Shown in pieces: positions 8,693-17,172 of a stretch of 64,000 nt of DNA (position 1 is its first letter; every line of letters begins with the position of its first letter). Position numbers and translations under genes: made by a program. The notes beneath the pieces are model-generated. The model made no database searches and was not told where the DNA came from. It saw only the letters and a list, made by a program, of their open reading frames with translations. This DNA comes from an uncultured Chitinophagales bacterium (GTDB lineage: Bacteria > Bacteroidota > Bacteroidia > Chitinophagales > Chitinophagaceae), in the NCBI GenBank assembly GCA_946886475.1, contig CAMPIQ010000001.1, positions 22,107 to 86,106 on the forward strand, in the 5' to 3' direction.

Positions 8693-9834
8693 TTGATACA
8701 ATTAAAGTTGGGAGTACCCGTTTGTGGCAGGTGCACAGGTTATTTTATATTTTGTTATTCCTAAGTTCAACTTCTTCAGCACAAAACCTTTTGGTGAATG
8801 GTGGATTTGAAGAGGAGAACATATGCACCGAATACCAGGTAAACTGTGCACCCGAAGGCTGGATATACACTGTTCCTTCCTTTATATATTATTTCAAAGA
8901 CAAAAGGCTTGCAAATAGCGGTTCACATTTTATATCTCTCATTGGCGGACATTCAAAAAAGAATTTTTACAGAACCTTTGTAAGGAGCCGCCTGATCTGT
9001 GGCCTGAAATCAGGAAATACTTATCGGCTTGAATTCTTTATCAGGTCCGTACATCCGATCCTGGACAGTGTAGGAGTTTATTTTAGTTCTCACGACTTTC
9101 TGTTTGAAAAAAGGGTTTATAAAGATATTCAGCCAACCTTTTATCTGGTTAATGGAAATGAAAAGCCGTCTAAGGATACCAATTGGCAAAAAATAGCTGT
9201 TGATTATAAGGCCAATGGCGCTGAGCGCTTTATTACATTCGGATATTTTAATAACACAGATATTACCGGGCCCACGGGTATAGACAGGGAAAATTATTTT
9301 TATTTTTTGATAGATGATGTATCATTAATCCCACTAAGTAAAAATGAACAATTATGTCCTGACTGGGAAAAGAGCATAGATGATATTTATATGCAGGATG
9401 AAAGGCATGAATATCTGGACCGGTTAATCAAGTATAAAAGAAAGCAGCCCCTGGAAATTGTAAGGATCTCACCAACCATCATTAAAAAAGTAGATACGCT
9501 TGTTATTCCTGATATATTGTTTGAATCGGGTAAGGATGAACTGGTCAGATCTTCTTATCCATTCCTGGATAACATTTTAAAGATGATGGCCGTAAATCAG
9601 GTTGATTCTGTTGTGGTAGAAGGACATACAGACAATACAGGACATGTACAGGCAAATCAGGTTTTGAGCAGGGCGAGGGCTGAGGCTGTGACCAGGTATT
9701 TAAATAAAGCAGATGGGGATCAACGGTATATTTCACGGGGATGGTCCAGTGAAAAACCTGTTTCTGATAATTCCACACCGGCAGGCCGTCAAAAAAACAG
9801 GAGAGTTGAAATATATGTGTACTTCCGGGAATAA
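8668..9834 (+). CDS. OmpA family protein with N-terminal carbohydrate-binding-like domain
   Basis: The C-terminal 115 residues are an OmpA peptidoglycan-binding domain: PDILFESGKDEL, VVVEGHTDNTG, LSRARAEAVTRYL and PAGRQKNRRVEIYV. After a signal peptide ending SSTSSAQ, the first 200 residues begin NLLVNGGFEEE and include ITGPTGIDRENYFYFLIDDVSLIP, a jelly-roll-like layout common in secreted Bacteroidota proteins. It probably anchors outer membrane or surface structures to the wall. The ATG at 8668 overlaps pepT and leaves an unusually long polar stretch before the signal peptide; TTG 8722 or GTG 8731 may be the real start. Confidence 0.88.
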   Translation: MYLGNKIIIDTIKVGSTRLWQVHRLFYILLFLSSTSSAQNLLVNGGFEEENICTEYQVNCAPEGWIYTVPSFIYYFKDKRLANSGSHFISLIGGHSKKNFYRTFVRSRLICGLKSGNTYRLEFFIRSVHPILDSVGVYFSSHDFLFEKRVYKDIQPTFYLVNGNEKPSKDTNWQKIAVDYKANGAERFITFGYFNNTDITGPTGIDRENYFYFLIDDVSLIPLSKNEQLCPDWEKSIDDIYMQDERHEYLDRLIKYKRKQPLEIVRISPTIIKKVDTLVIPDILFESGKDELVRSSYPFLDNILKMMAVNQVDSVVVEGHTDNTGHVQANQVLSRARAEAVTRYLNKADGDQRYISRGWSSEKPVSDNSTPAGRQKNRRVEIYVYFRE

Positions 9835-9960
9835 TGGGCCATATATGTATGAAATGATTACAGGATGCGGCATTACACATCACTTCAGTTTTTTTCGAAA
9901 ACTTAAGTAATTGAAATCTGTCCATTGAGACCTCAGCTGTTGTTGATAAGTTAAAAAATG

Positions 9961-9989
9961 AAATGCAGTTATATTAACGGCATTTTTTT
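9961..9989 (+). terminator. Rho-independent terminator after OmpA gene
   Basis: AAATGCAGTTA (9961-9971) pairs with TAACGGCATTT (9975-9985) with one mismatch and a 3-base loop, followed by TTTT. Confidence 0.75.
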
Positions 9990-10078
9990 GATCTATTCGC
10001 GTACCGGGCAAAATATAAGAGATACCGTTACGTTATTCATCACATTAATTTACATTTACCGGGTAAAAGACAAACCGT

Positions 10079-10771
10079 ATGATCGACCTGCTACAAGCCG
10101 TCACAGATACAACCAATGCTGTTAGTTCAGTTACAGATTCAAACCAGGATGGAAAAATTTCACTTATAGAGCTTCTTATTCTTGGCGGATGGATCATGCT
10201 TCCGCTGGTTATTCTTTTAGTGGTCACCATATTTGTTTTCTTTGAAAGGTGGATAGCCATCCGCAGAGCATCCAATATTGAAGGTAATTTCATGAATATC
10301 ATACGTGATCATATCATGAGCGGAAATGTAGGTGCTGCAAGGAGTTTTGCCAAGAATACCAATAATCCCGTAGCAAGGATCATTGATAAGGGCATTCAGC
10401 GTATTGGTAAGCCTATAGACAGCATTGAAAAGAGCATGGAGAATGTAGGAAAGCTGGAGCTGTATAATATGGAGCGGAATCTCTCCATATTGTCCTTAAT
10501 AGCCGGTATTGCTCCGATGTTTGGTTTTCTTGGTACCATCATTGGTATGTTTCAGTTGTTCTATGCCCTTGCATCTGGTAATGATTTTAATATCCAAACA
10601 ATGGCCAATGGTATTTATACCAAGATGATCACGTCCGCTGCGGGTTTGATCATTGGTTTGCTGGCTTATGTAGCACATAATTACCTGACTACCCTGGTTG
10701 ATAAAACTGCTTACAAAATGGAAGCATCAAGTTCAGAGTTTATTGACATACTACAGGAGCCGACAAGATAA
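10079..10771 (+). CDS. exbB: ExbB/TolQ-type proton channel subunit with EF-hand-like N-terminus
   Basis: A 230-residue member of the MotA/TolQ/ExbB family. Membrane spans lie at about residues 32-52, 133-155 and 180-203; the conserved GIAPMFGFLGTIIGMFQLF and the third span ITSAAGLIIGLLAYVAHNYL carry the family's pore residues. With ExbD it uses proton motive force to energise outer membrane processes. Unusually, residues 20-31 read DSNQDGKISLIE, which fits the 12-position EF-hand calcium loop (D1, N3, D5, G6, I8, S9, E12) immediately before span 1, on the periplasmic side. TACATTTA at 10051-10058 is a one-mismatch -7 element. Confidence 0.93.
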   Translation: MIDLLQAVTDTTNAVSSVTDSNQDGKISLIELLILGGWIMLPLVILLVVTIFVFFERWIAIRRASNIEGNFMNIIRDHIMSGNVGAARSFAKNTNNPVARIIDKGIQRIGKPIDSIEKSMENVGKLELYNMERNLSILSLIAGIAPMFGFLGTIIGMFQLFYALASGNDFNIQTMANGIYTKMITSAAGLIIGLLAYVAHNYLTTLVDKTAYKMEASSSEFIDILQEPTR

Positions 10772-10847
10772 AACCAGACAGGAGTAAGAAGGGAGGGAGA
10801 CTGGAAGCAGAATGAAGCGTGTTTGAAATACCAATCAATTATTTTAA

Positions 10848-11246
10848 ATGAATATCCGGAGAAAATTAAGAGCACATACTGAAGTACATACAGGTCCGCT
10901 GAACGACATCCTGTTCATCCTGTTATTGTTCTTCCTGATTGCAGCTACCCTGGCCAATCCGAATATTATGAAGGTAAATAATCCCAGAGGCGCCAGGGAT
11001 CTTAAGACCAAACAAAATATTGTGGTGTCAGTAAACAAGGACCACCAGTATTTTTTAGGAACAACACCGGTTGATTATTATGCACTTGATACCCTGCTAA
11101 AAACTGAAATTGAAAAGGCAAGGCAATATATTGACACACCTTCCGTGATCATTAATGCCGACACGGTTGCCTATTGGGGTGAGATCGTTCGTATTATGAG
11201 TGTTGCCAAGAAGTATAATGTTAAAGTAGGGGCGAATGTGAAATAG
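10848..11246 (+). CDS. exbD: ExbD/TolR-type biopolymer transport protein
   Basis: A 132-residue protein with a short cytoplasmic N-terminus, one membrane span (about residues 20-38, LNDILFILLLFFLIAATLA) carrying the conserved proton-accepting aspartate at the start of the span, and a periplasmic domain (about 45-132). Pairs with ExbB 76 bp upstream on the same strand. Bacteroidota clusters often hold two exbD genes and a tonB; here neither a second exbD nor tonB follows, as the next gene (prmC) is convergent. The energised partner must be encoded elsewhere. Confidence 0.9.
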   Translation: MNIRRKLRAHTEVHTGPLNDILFILLLFFLIAATLANPNIMKVNNPRGARDLKTKQNIVVSVNKDHQYFLGTTPVDYYALDTLLKTEIEKARQYIDTPSVIINADTVAYWGEIVRIMSVAKKYNVKVGANVK

Positions 11247-11275
11247 CCTTTGGCCAATAAATTATATTTCACTCA

Positions 11276-12178
11276 TTACTTAACATTCTTCATAGCTCTA
11301 ATCATCCTGTTCTTTCCCTGCATATCTTTTTTTACCTCCACTTTATATCCGCCTTCTTCAAAAAGGCGCTTTACTTCATGGCTAAAATTTTCATGAATTT
11401 CCATGTAGATGGTACCATCAGGATGTAACCTGTGTTTTCCAAATTCAAGTATCGCTTTATAAAATACAAGCGCATCATTGTTGTGTACAAACAAGGCCGT
11501 ATGCGGCTCGAATTGAAGTACATTCGGAGCCATGTCATTTTTATCTTTTTCAGGCACGTACGGCGGATTGCTCACTACAATATCCACTGAAGGCAGATGT
11601 TTCTGCTGTGCAGGGTTCAGGTAGTCCACCGACTGAAAATCAACCCTGATATCAAGTTCAGATCCATTTCTCCTGGCTACATTCAAAGCGCTGTCACTTA
11701 TATCACAACCCCATACTTCTGCCAGGGGCATTTCTTTTTTAAGGGCAAGCGCAATACACCCGCTGCCGGTTCCCACATCAATTATTTTCAGCCGTGTGGT
11801 TTCATCAGCCTCATTTGATTGTTTCATAAAAACATGAAGGCCTTTTGCTTTCACATCTTTAATGATCCATTCGGCCAGTTCTTCCGTTTCGGGTCTTGGT
11901 ATCAGCACATTTTTGTCTACATACAATTCCATTCCATAAAACCACGCTTTGTTCATGATATACTGAATGGGCTCATGTTCCAGTAATCTTTGAATGGTGG
12001 TTTCCATTGCCCTGGTCTGGGCAGGTGTAATGGTATGGTCCTTATGCAAAATTCTTTCCGTACGGTTGCTGCCGGTGATATGTTCAAGGGCCAGGGCCGC
12101 AATGTTGGCAGATTCGTTTTCATCATACAGGGATCTTAGTTTTTCCCGGATATGGTTTTCTGCTTCAATAATTTTCAT
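11276..12178 (-). CDS. prmC: Release factor glutamine N5-methyltransferase
   Basis: Methylates the GGQ glutamine of peptide chain release factors. The SAM-binding loop IIDVGTGSGCIALAL (about residues 131-145) and the catalytic VSNPPYVPEKDK (about 202-213) are intact, and the N-terminal helical domain (1-85) that contacts the release factor is present, giving the normal length of 300. An exact TAAGTTTG element (12190 to 12183 on this strand) ends only four bases before the ATG at 12178, so the mRNA is probably almost leaderless. Divergent from ribD. Confidence 0.95.
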   Translation of the reverse strand: MKIIEAENHIREKLRSLYDENESANIAALALEHITGSNRTERILHKDHTITPAQTRAMETTIQRLLEHEPIQYIMNKAWFYGMELYVDKNVLIPRPETEELAEWIIKDVKAKGLHVFMKQSNEADETTRLKIIDVGTGSGCIALALKKEMPLAEVWGCDISDSALNVARRNGSELDIRVDFQSVDYLNPAQQKHLPSVDIVVSNPPYVPEKDKNDMAPNVLQFEPHTALFVHNNDALVFYKAILEFGKHRLHPDGTIYMEIHENFSHEVKRLFEEGGYKVEVKKDMQGKNRMIRAMKNVK

Positions 12179-12182
12179 AGGC

Positions 12183-12190
12183 CAAACTTA
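12183..12190 (-). promoter_or_regulatory. Candidate -7 promoter element of prmC
   Basis: Reverse strand TAAGTTTG, an exact TAnnTTTG, four bases before the prmC ATG. It sits back to back with the ribD element at 12203-12210. Confidence 0.5.
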
Positions 12191-12202
12191 AACCATGTTG
12201 GT

Positions 12203-12210
12203 TATTTTTG
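12203..12210 (+). promoter_or_regulatory. Candidate -7 promoter element of ribD
   Basis: TATTTTTG matches TAnnTTTG exactly, ten bases before the ribD ATG at 12221, which gives a leader of only a few bases. Confidence 0.5.
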
Positions 12211-12220
12211 AGCCCTGCTG

Positions 12221-13303
12221 ATGGAATTGAATAACCACCTGAAATACATGCAACGTTGCCTGCAGCTGGCTACTCTGGGAAATGGTTATGTGGCTCCCAA
12301 TCCAATGGTTGGGTCTGTGCTGGTTCATAATGACAGGATCATTGGAGAAGGTTACCACAGGGAATTTGGTAAAGCCCATGCCGAGGTCAATTGCCTGGAT
12401 TCCGTTAAACAGGAAGACCTTCATCTGGTTGAACAATCTGTTTTATATGTTTCTCTTGAACCCTGTTCTCATTTCGGTAAAACGCCGCCTTGCGCCGATA
12501 TGATCATTAAAAGAAAGATAAAGCAGGTGGTGATAGGAACCAGGGATCCGTTTCCGGAGGTGAATGGCGGGGGCGTTGAAAAATTATTACAGGCCGGAGT
12601 AAATGTGATACAGGGCGTAATGGAAGAAGAATGCAGAAAACTGAATGATCGTTTTTTTATTTTTCATACAAGGAAAAGGCCTTTTGTTCTTTTGAAATGG
12701 GCACAGACAAATGACGGTAAAATAGCTGGTGAGAACAGCCGCAGGTTAAAGATCTCAAATGATTTCAGTAACAGGATGGTTCATAAATGGAGAAGTGAGG
12801 AGATGGGGATCATGACAGGAACGAATACCGCATTGATCGATGACCCGCAGCTGAATACCAGGTTATGGCCCGGAAAGGATCCTGTAAGGTTTATTCCGGA
12901 TCTTCATTTGCGGTTGCCGCACCATCTTAATCTGTTTACAAAAGGTCAAGCAACTATTGTATTTAATCTTCACCAACATACCATTCATTCCGGTTCCATT
13001 CATGAACAGAGCAGTAAAGGTGTTTATTATTACCAGGTATCAGAAGATGCCAGTTTGGTTCACCAGGTTTTAAATGCTTTATACCAGTTAAACATCAATT
13101 CCGTATTGATAGAAGGAGGGAATCAGCTTCTTCAAAGCTTTATTGATGAAGGTGCCTGGGATGAGGCCAGAGTCATCACCAATAAAAAAATGAGCGCACA
13201 TGAGGGTCTGGCGGCACCTGCTTTGAAAAATGAAGATCTTATCAGCGTTCTATATTTATCCAATGATGTAATCCGCAGCTATAAAAACACAATTCACTAT
13301 TAA
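12221..13303 (+). CDS. ribD: Bifunctional riboflavin biosynthesis deaminase/reductase
   Basis: Carries out two successive steps of riboflavin synthesis: deamination of the diaminopyrimidine and NADPH reduction of its ribosyl side chain. Deaminase zinc motifs HAEVNCLD (about residue 50) and EPCSHFGKTPPCADMI (about 80) lie in the first 145 residues; the reductase part has KWAQTNDGKIAG and, near the end, LIEGGNQLLQSFID. Length of 360 is normal. Its stop codon TAA overlaps the ATG of the next gene by one base (TAATG), so the two are translationally coupled. No FMN riboswitch is visible in the 40-bp divergent promoter gap. Confidence 0.95.
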   Translation: MELNNHLKYMQRCLQLATLGNGYVAPNPMVGSVLVHNDRIIGEGYHREFGKAHAEVNCLDSVKQEDLHLVEQSVLYVSLEPCSHFGKTPPCADMIIKRKIKQVVIGTRDPFPEVNGGGVEKLLQAGVNVIQGVMEEECRKLNDRFFIFHTRKRPFVLLKWAQTNDGKIAGENSRRLKISNDFSNRMVHKWRSEEMGIMTGTNTALIDDPQLNTRLWPGKDPVRFIPDLHLRLPHHLNLFTKGQATIVFNLHQHTIHSGSIHEQSSKGVYYYQVSEDASLVHQVLNALYQLNINSVLIEGGNQLLQSFIDEGAWDEARVITNKKMSAHEGLAAPALKNEDLISVLYLSNDVIRSYKNTIHY

Positions 13304-13896
13304 TGGATCATTATTATACCATTGAAAAACCTGCATCTGCAGAATATAAGGACAGGGGGAGCAGGTTTCTGGCTTTTGTCTATCCCGTACAATCCATAGA
13401 AGAATTTAAAAAGTATCTCAAAGCCCTTAAAGAAGAACATCCCAAAGCGGTACATCATTGCTTTGCCTACCGCCTTGGTACGGATAAAAATAATTATCGT
13501 TCAAGCGATGATGGCGAGCCTTCCGGTTCTGCCGGTAAACCCATACTTGGGCAAATTGACAGCAAAGAACTTTCTAATGTTGCCGTGATCGTTGTCCGCT
13601 ACTTCGGAGGCACCTTACTGGGCGTGCCCGGACTTATCCAGGCGTATAAAACAAGTACTTCTCTTGCGTTGCAGTTAACGCCCAGGATCCAAAAACCTGT
13701 TTTGGTAAACTATGAATTGAATTTTGATTACACCATCATGAACGATATCATGATGGTGGTGAAAAGATTCGGTTGTATCATTATTGAAAATGAATCACAG
13801 CTTTTTTGCAGGATGATCATTGGAATACCAAAAGCAGTTCATGATCTCTGTGTAGCCAAGCTAAAAGATATGCCGGTTGAGGTAAGGATTTGCTGA
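13303..13896 (+). CDS. yigZ: YigZ/IMPACT family protein (UPF0029)
   Basis: The N-terminal 120 residues carry the IMPACT signatures HHCFAYRLG, SSDDGEPSGSAGKPIL and VVIVVRYFGGTLLGVPGLIQAY; the rest is the ferredoxin-like DUF1949-type tail. The family occurs widely and is linked to translation or nucleotide-related functions, but no precise reaction is established. Translationally coupled to ribD by a one-base overlap, an arrangement that may simply ensure equal expression. Length (197) is normal. Confidence 0.93.
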   Translation: MDHYYTIEKPASAEYKDRGSRFLAFVYPVQSIEEFKKYLKALKEEHPKAVHHCFAYRLGTDKNNYRSSDDGEPSGSAGKPILGQIDSKELSNVAVIVVRYFGGTLLGVPGLIQAYKTSTSLALQLTPRIQKPVLVNYELNFDYTIMNDIMMVVKRFGCIIIENESQLFCRMIIGIPKAVHDLCVAKLKDMPVEVRIC

Positions 13897-13953
13897 CCTG
13901 CTTTGTGTTAGCAAAACAACAGGATAAACTTAATGAGTTGAACAGTTAACAGG

Positions 13954-14415
13954 TCAGGCTTCTTCAATATCCTTTACTATGATCTTAGTCATCTTCATCA
14001 TGGCTGCCATCACTCTTTTTCTTTTTTCAGGATCCTGGTCCTTCATTAATCGGGGCAGCACTTTAGGAACTATCTGCCAGGAAATTCCGAATTTATCTTT
14101 CAGCCACCCGCATTGTGATTTATTTCCACCTTCTGAAAGTTTTTCCCAGAAATGATCTACTTCTTCCTGTCCATCACAGTCAACAAGAAATGAAATGGCT
14201 TCCGTGAATTTAAACGCCGGTCCCGCATCAAAGGCATAGAACAGTTCTCCATCCAGTTCAAATTCTCCTGTCATCACCTGGTTGGGAGGAAAGGGACTGC
14301 TTTCATCCCAGTAAGATATTTTTATGATCTTTGAATTTTTGAAGATTGAGGTGTAAAAATGTATGGCTTCTTCCGCACGTCCATCAAACCATAGAAAGGG
14401 AGTGATCTTTTGCAT
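13954..14415 (-). CDS. VOC family protein, PhnB-like
   Basis: A 153-residue protein starting MQKITPFLWFDGRAEEAIHFYTS, the classical beginning of PhnB-like glyoxalase-fold proteins (formerly annotated 3-demethylubiquinone methyltransferases), with CGWLKDKFGISWQIVP in the second half. No signal peptide. Substrate is not predictable; many relatives are uncharacterised. An exact -7-like TATTTTTG (reverse strand, 14437 to 14430) lies 14 bases before the ATG, so it is probably transcribed alone. Confidence 0.9.
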   Translation of the reverse strand: MQKITPFLWFDGRAEEAIHFYTSIFKNSKIIKISYWDESSPFPPNQVMTGEFELDGELFYAFDAGPAFKFTEAISFLVDCDGQEEVDHFWEKLSEGGNKSQCGWLKDKFGISWQIVPKVLPRLMKDQDPEKRKRVMAAMMKMTKIIVKDIEEA

Positions 14416-14429
14416 ATGATTAATTTATA

Positions 14430-14437
14430 CAAAAATA
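14430..14437 (-). promoter_or_regulatory. Candidate -7 promoter element of the VOC gene
   Basis: Reverse strand TATTTTTG, exact TAnnTTTG, 14 bases before the ATG at 14415. Confidence 0.45.
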
Positions 14438-14503
14438 AACACAGGCCATGGGTTATAAAGGGTGTATAAGCGGCAGTTTGAAGGGCGAATTGCGCCAATT
14501 TTT

Positions 14504-14932
14504 TTAAAGGATCTCCCATTCTTCTATAGGCCCTTCCACCAGATAGAACATGGGATGCACTTCGATTGTTGAAATGGTGTTGAACTGGCTTAAACGAACA
14601 GCATCTCTTTCTTTTAGTTTGTTCTTTAGATGCCTTGCTTCGAAATCCACCTGACCTTTTGTAACAGGCATGGTACATTGATTACAATTCCAGTTAAGTT
14701 TTTCATGATCAAACCTGTAGCTTCTTAACGTTGCCTCTTCATGGATCTTGCACAGGTAATAATTGATGGCATGTACAGGTTCCGCGTGATCCTTAAATCT
14801 TTTTAACTGCGGATGATTTTTATAGCCCTTTGTTTTGCCTTCAAGTACATGTTTAGCTAAAAGCGCTTCCCTCCATAAGGCAACAATTCCTTTGGTATCC
14901 AGGTATTTTGGATGTAATGACCAGAGCCGCAT
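14504..14932 (-). CDS. Pyrimidine dimer DNA glycosylase/endonuclease V family
   Basis: The N-terminus MRLWSLHPKYLDTKGIVALW is characteristic of the bacterial branch of the T4 endonuclease V family (pyrimidine dimer glycosylases), which starts repair of UV-damaged DNA. Segments HPQLKRFKDH and INYYLCKIHEEATLRSYRFD follow in the usual order. At 142 residues it is full length. It lies on the reverse strand behind the icd terminator, and its start lies nine bases past that hairpin, so its promoter must overlap the terminator or it is expressed by read-through. Confidence 0.85.
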   Translation of the reverse strand: MRLWSLHPKYLDTKGIVALWREALLAKHVLEGKTKGYKNHPQLKRFKDHAEPVHAINYYLCKIHEEATLRSYRFDHEKLNWNCNQCTMPVTKGQVDFEARHLKNKLKERDAVRLSQFNTISTIEVHPMFYLVEGPIEEWEIL

Positions 14933-14940
14933 AGTTATAA

Positions 14941-14972
14941 AAAAAGAGCCCTGTAAATCCAGGGCGCTTTTA
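14941..14972 (-). terminator. Terminator of icd
   Basis: GCCCTG (14948-14953) pairs with CAGGGC (14960-14965), extended outwards by A/T pairs with one mismatch. On the reverse strand the stem is followed by TTTTT, directly after the icd stop. Confidence 0.75.
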
Positions 14973-14974
14973 TT

Positions 14975-16207
14975 TTATTTATTCATTTTCTTTTTCAGAT
15001 TTTCGTCTATCGCATCAAGAAATTCTTCCGTGTATAAATAATCCTTTCCATGTTCTGCTTTAGCCTTGATGGTGAGGGCCAGGTCTTTTGTCATTTTACC
15101 ACTTTCAACCGTTTCAATACACACCGCTTCAAGTGCTTGGCAAAAATCAATCAGTTGCTGGTTGTTATCAAGTTTTCCGCGGAAAGCCAATCCTCTTGTC
15201 CAGGCAAATATGGAAGCAATGGGATTAGTTGATGTAGGATTGCCTTTCTGATGTTCGCGGTAATGACGTGTAACCGTGCCATGTGCTGCCTCGGCTTCCA
15301 TGGTCTTTCCATCGGGCGTAACCAGTACTGAGGTCATTAAACCAAGTGATCCAAAACCCTGGGCTACCGAATCGCTTTGTACATCACCATCATAATTTTT
15401 ACAGGCCCATACAAAGCCGCCATTCCATTTCATAGCGGAGGCCACCATATCATCGATCAGCCGGTGTTCATAAGTAATGCCTGCATTTTTGAAAAGATCT
15501 TTGAATTCGGCATCAAAAATTTCCTGGAAAATATCTTTGAAGCGGCCATCGTATTTCTTAAGGATGGTATTTTTTGTACTCATATATAACGGCCATCCTT
15601 TCTGTAAGGCCATATTCATACAGCTTCTGGCAAAGCCACGTATACTTTCATCCGTATTATACATAGCAAGGGCAACACCACCTTCACCTGTATACTGGTA
15701 TACCTCATGTTGTTGCTTTTCTCCATTTTCGCCTTCGAAAGTGATCGTAAGCTTACCTTTTCCTTTTACCACAAAATCTGTGGCTTTGTACTGATCTCCA
15801 AATGCATGACGGCCTACTACAATAGGGCGGTCCCATGTGGTTACCAGGCGCGGAACGTTTTTAATTACGATAGGTTCACGAAACACCGTACCATCCAGGA
15901 TATTTCTGATGGTTCCGTTAGGACTCTTCCACATTTGTTTCAGGTTGAATTCTTTAACCCGGTCCTCATCTGGTGTAATGGTTGCGCATTTGATTCCCAC
16001 ACCATATTGCCTGATGGCATTTGCCGCATCAATAGTTACCTGGTCATTTGTCTGATCGCGGTACTCCACACCCAGATCAAAATATTTGATGTCCACATCA
16101 AGGTAGGGCAGGATCAGTTTATCTTTTATGAATTTCCAAATAATCCTGGTCATTTCATCGCCATCCAGTTCCACCACAGGATTGGCTACTTTAATCTTTT
16201 GTGCCAT
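14975..16207 (-). CDS. icd: NADP-dependent isocitrate dehydrogenase
   Basis: Oxidatively decarboxylates isocitrate to 2-oxoglutarate in the TCA cycle. The sequence is of the homodimeric type related to eukaryotic NADP enzymes: [19 protein letters not shown] at the N-terminus, then substrate loop [38 protein letters not shown], the metal-binding [22 protein letters not shown] and [16 protein letters not shown]. Length of 410 is normal. A reverse-strand TAGTTTTG at 16255-16248 lies 41 bases before the ATG. Divergent from the Crp/Fnr-like gene. Long open antisense frames here are shadows. Confidence 0.97.
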   Translation of the reverse strand: MAQKIKVANPVVELDGDEMTRIIWKFIKDKLILPYLDVDIKYFDLGVEYRDQTNDQVTIDAANAIRQYGVGIKCATITPDEDRVKEFNLKQMWKSPNGTIRNILDGTVFREPIVIKNVPRLVTTWDRPIVVGRHAFGDQYKATDFVVKGKGKLTITFEGENGEKQQHEVYQYTGEGGVALAMYNTDESIRGFARSCMNMALQKGWPLYMSTKNTILKKYDGRFKDIFQEIFDAEFKDLFKNAGITYEHRLIDDMVASAMKWNGGFVWACKNYDGDVQSDSVAQGFGSLGLMTSVLVTPDGKTMEAEAAHGTVTRHYREHQKGNPTSTNPIASIFAWTRGLAFRGKLDNNQQLIDFCQALEAVCIETVESGKMTKDLALTIKAKAEHGKDYLYTEEFLDAIDENLKKKMNK

Positions 16208-16247
16208 TGAGTTGCAGTTTGTTTATTAATCCCGGAGATTCGGGACG

Positions 16248-16255
16248 CAAAACTA
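16248..16255 (-). promoter_or_regulatory. Candidate -7 promoter element of icd
   Basis: Reverse strand TAGTTTTG, an exact TAnnTTTG, 41 bases before the icd ATG. Confidence 0.45.
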
Positions 16256-16319
16256 AGGTTTTATCAATACCGGAATTAGTACAATCTTTGTAAAGAGTTT
16301 ATACATATAAACCTTATTA

Positions 16320-16919
16320 ATGGACAGTTACCGCCCTTTTTTTCAATTCCTTCACAAATTCATTGACCTTAGTGAGGCTGAATTTGAAGAAATGATCAGG
16401 CCATATATTATACTCAGGCATTTCAAAAAAAAACAGGCGATCACTTCATCGGGCGCAACCGAAGATTACCTGAATTTTATTACGAAAGGACTTGCCAGGA
16501 AATATTATAAAAAAGGGAAGGAAGAGATCAATACACAAATTTCAACCGAAGGCCATATCATACATGCACAGGAGTCTTTTCACAGCCGTAATATTTCCGA
16601 ATACGATGTAGAGGCCATTGAGCCTACAACAGTTGTTTCCATAACTTACGAAAATCTTGAAAAGCTTTATCTGAGCAGTCATAAAATGGAACGGCTGGGA
16701 AGACTGGTGATCACATTTACAATGATCATTAAAGACCGTTGGCAGATGAATATGATCAAGCTTACTCCAAGGGAAAGATTTTTAGATTTTGTACACCGGA
16801 ACCCCGAACTGCTTCAAAGAGTGCCACAAAAATTCCTTGCTTCCTATTTGAACATCCAACCGGAAACATTCAGCCGATTCAAACATATGCTCAAAGGGAA
16901 GTCGCAGGGTCAGAACTGA
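16320..16919 (+). CDS. Crp/Fnr family transcriptional regulator
   Basis: The first 120 residues fit a cyclic-nucleotide-binding-like jelly roll (EEMIRPYIILRHFKKKQAITSSGATEDYLNFITKGLARKYY is the typical Bacteroidota version, seen here over residues 20-62), and the C-terminus (about 155-199, PRERFLDFVHRNPELLQRV then FLASYLNIQPETFSRFKHML) is the winged helix. The cAMP-contacting Arg-Ser pair of E. coli Crp is not evident, as usual in this Bacteroidota subgroup, so the ligand is unknown. AATCTTTG at 16283-16290 is a one-mismatch -7 element. Target genes cannot be inferred; the neighbours are icd and an MBL hydrolase. Confidence 0.9.
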   Translation: MDSYRPFFQFLHKFIDLSEAEFEEMIRPYIILRHFKKKQAITSSGATEDYLNFITKGLARKYYKKGKEEINTQISTEGHIIHAQESFHSRNISEYDVEAIEPTTVVSITYENLEKLYLSSHKMERLGRLVITFTMIIKDRWQMNMIKLTPRERFLDFVHRNPELLQRVPQKFLASYLNIQPETFSRFKHMLKGKSQGQN

Positions 16920-17104
16920 TGAGTATAGATGTATTCTGCATCAGGGCCAGCCACCAATTCTGAATGAGGATGGTTGAAATGAGTCATTGAAATAATTAAG
17001 CTGCTGAAAGCATATTCATTTCTAGTGATGCAGCTATTGCACTGGCAGGCGCACCATTATTTGCTTCCACATTAATTAATCCACATGGTCAGCTTCAGGC
17101 AATG

Positions 17105-17127
17105 ATGCCCGACTCCGCTGCGGGCAT
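17105..17127. terminator. Weak hairpin before MBL gene
   Basis: ATGCCCG (17105-17111) pairs with CGGGCAT (17121-17127) over a 9-base loop. The downstream tail is A/T mixed, so a terminator for the Crp/Fnr gene is plausible but not certain. Confidence 0.4.
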
Positions 17128-17172
17128 AAAATTTGTTCTTTTCCATTATACTTATAACACAAAATAAATCAT

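Noticed and set aside
13893..13957. TGACCTG and CAGGTCA arms between yigZ and the VOC gene
   Set aside because: Seven-base arms with a loop over 50 bases; not a credible terminator.
15477..16210. Long plus-strand open frames of up to 167 codons antisense to icd
   Set aside because: They mirror the highly conserved isocitrate dehydrogenase coding strand; there is no start context or protein family match.
16993..17162. Open frame of about 55 codons without start codon, reading as a hydrophobic Ala-rich peptide, between the Crp/Fnr and MBL genes
   Set aside because: No in-frame ATG, GTG or TTG upstream, and it covers the hairpin at 17105-17127; could be chance.
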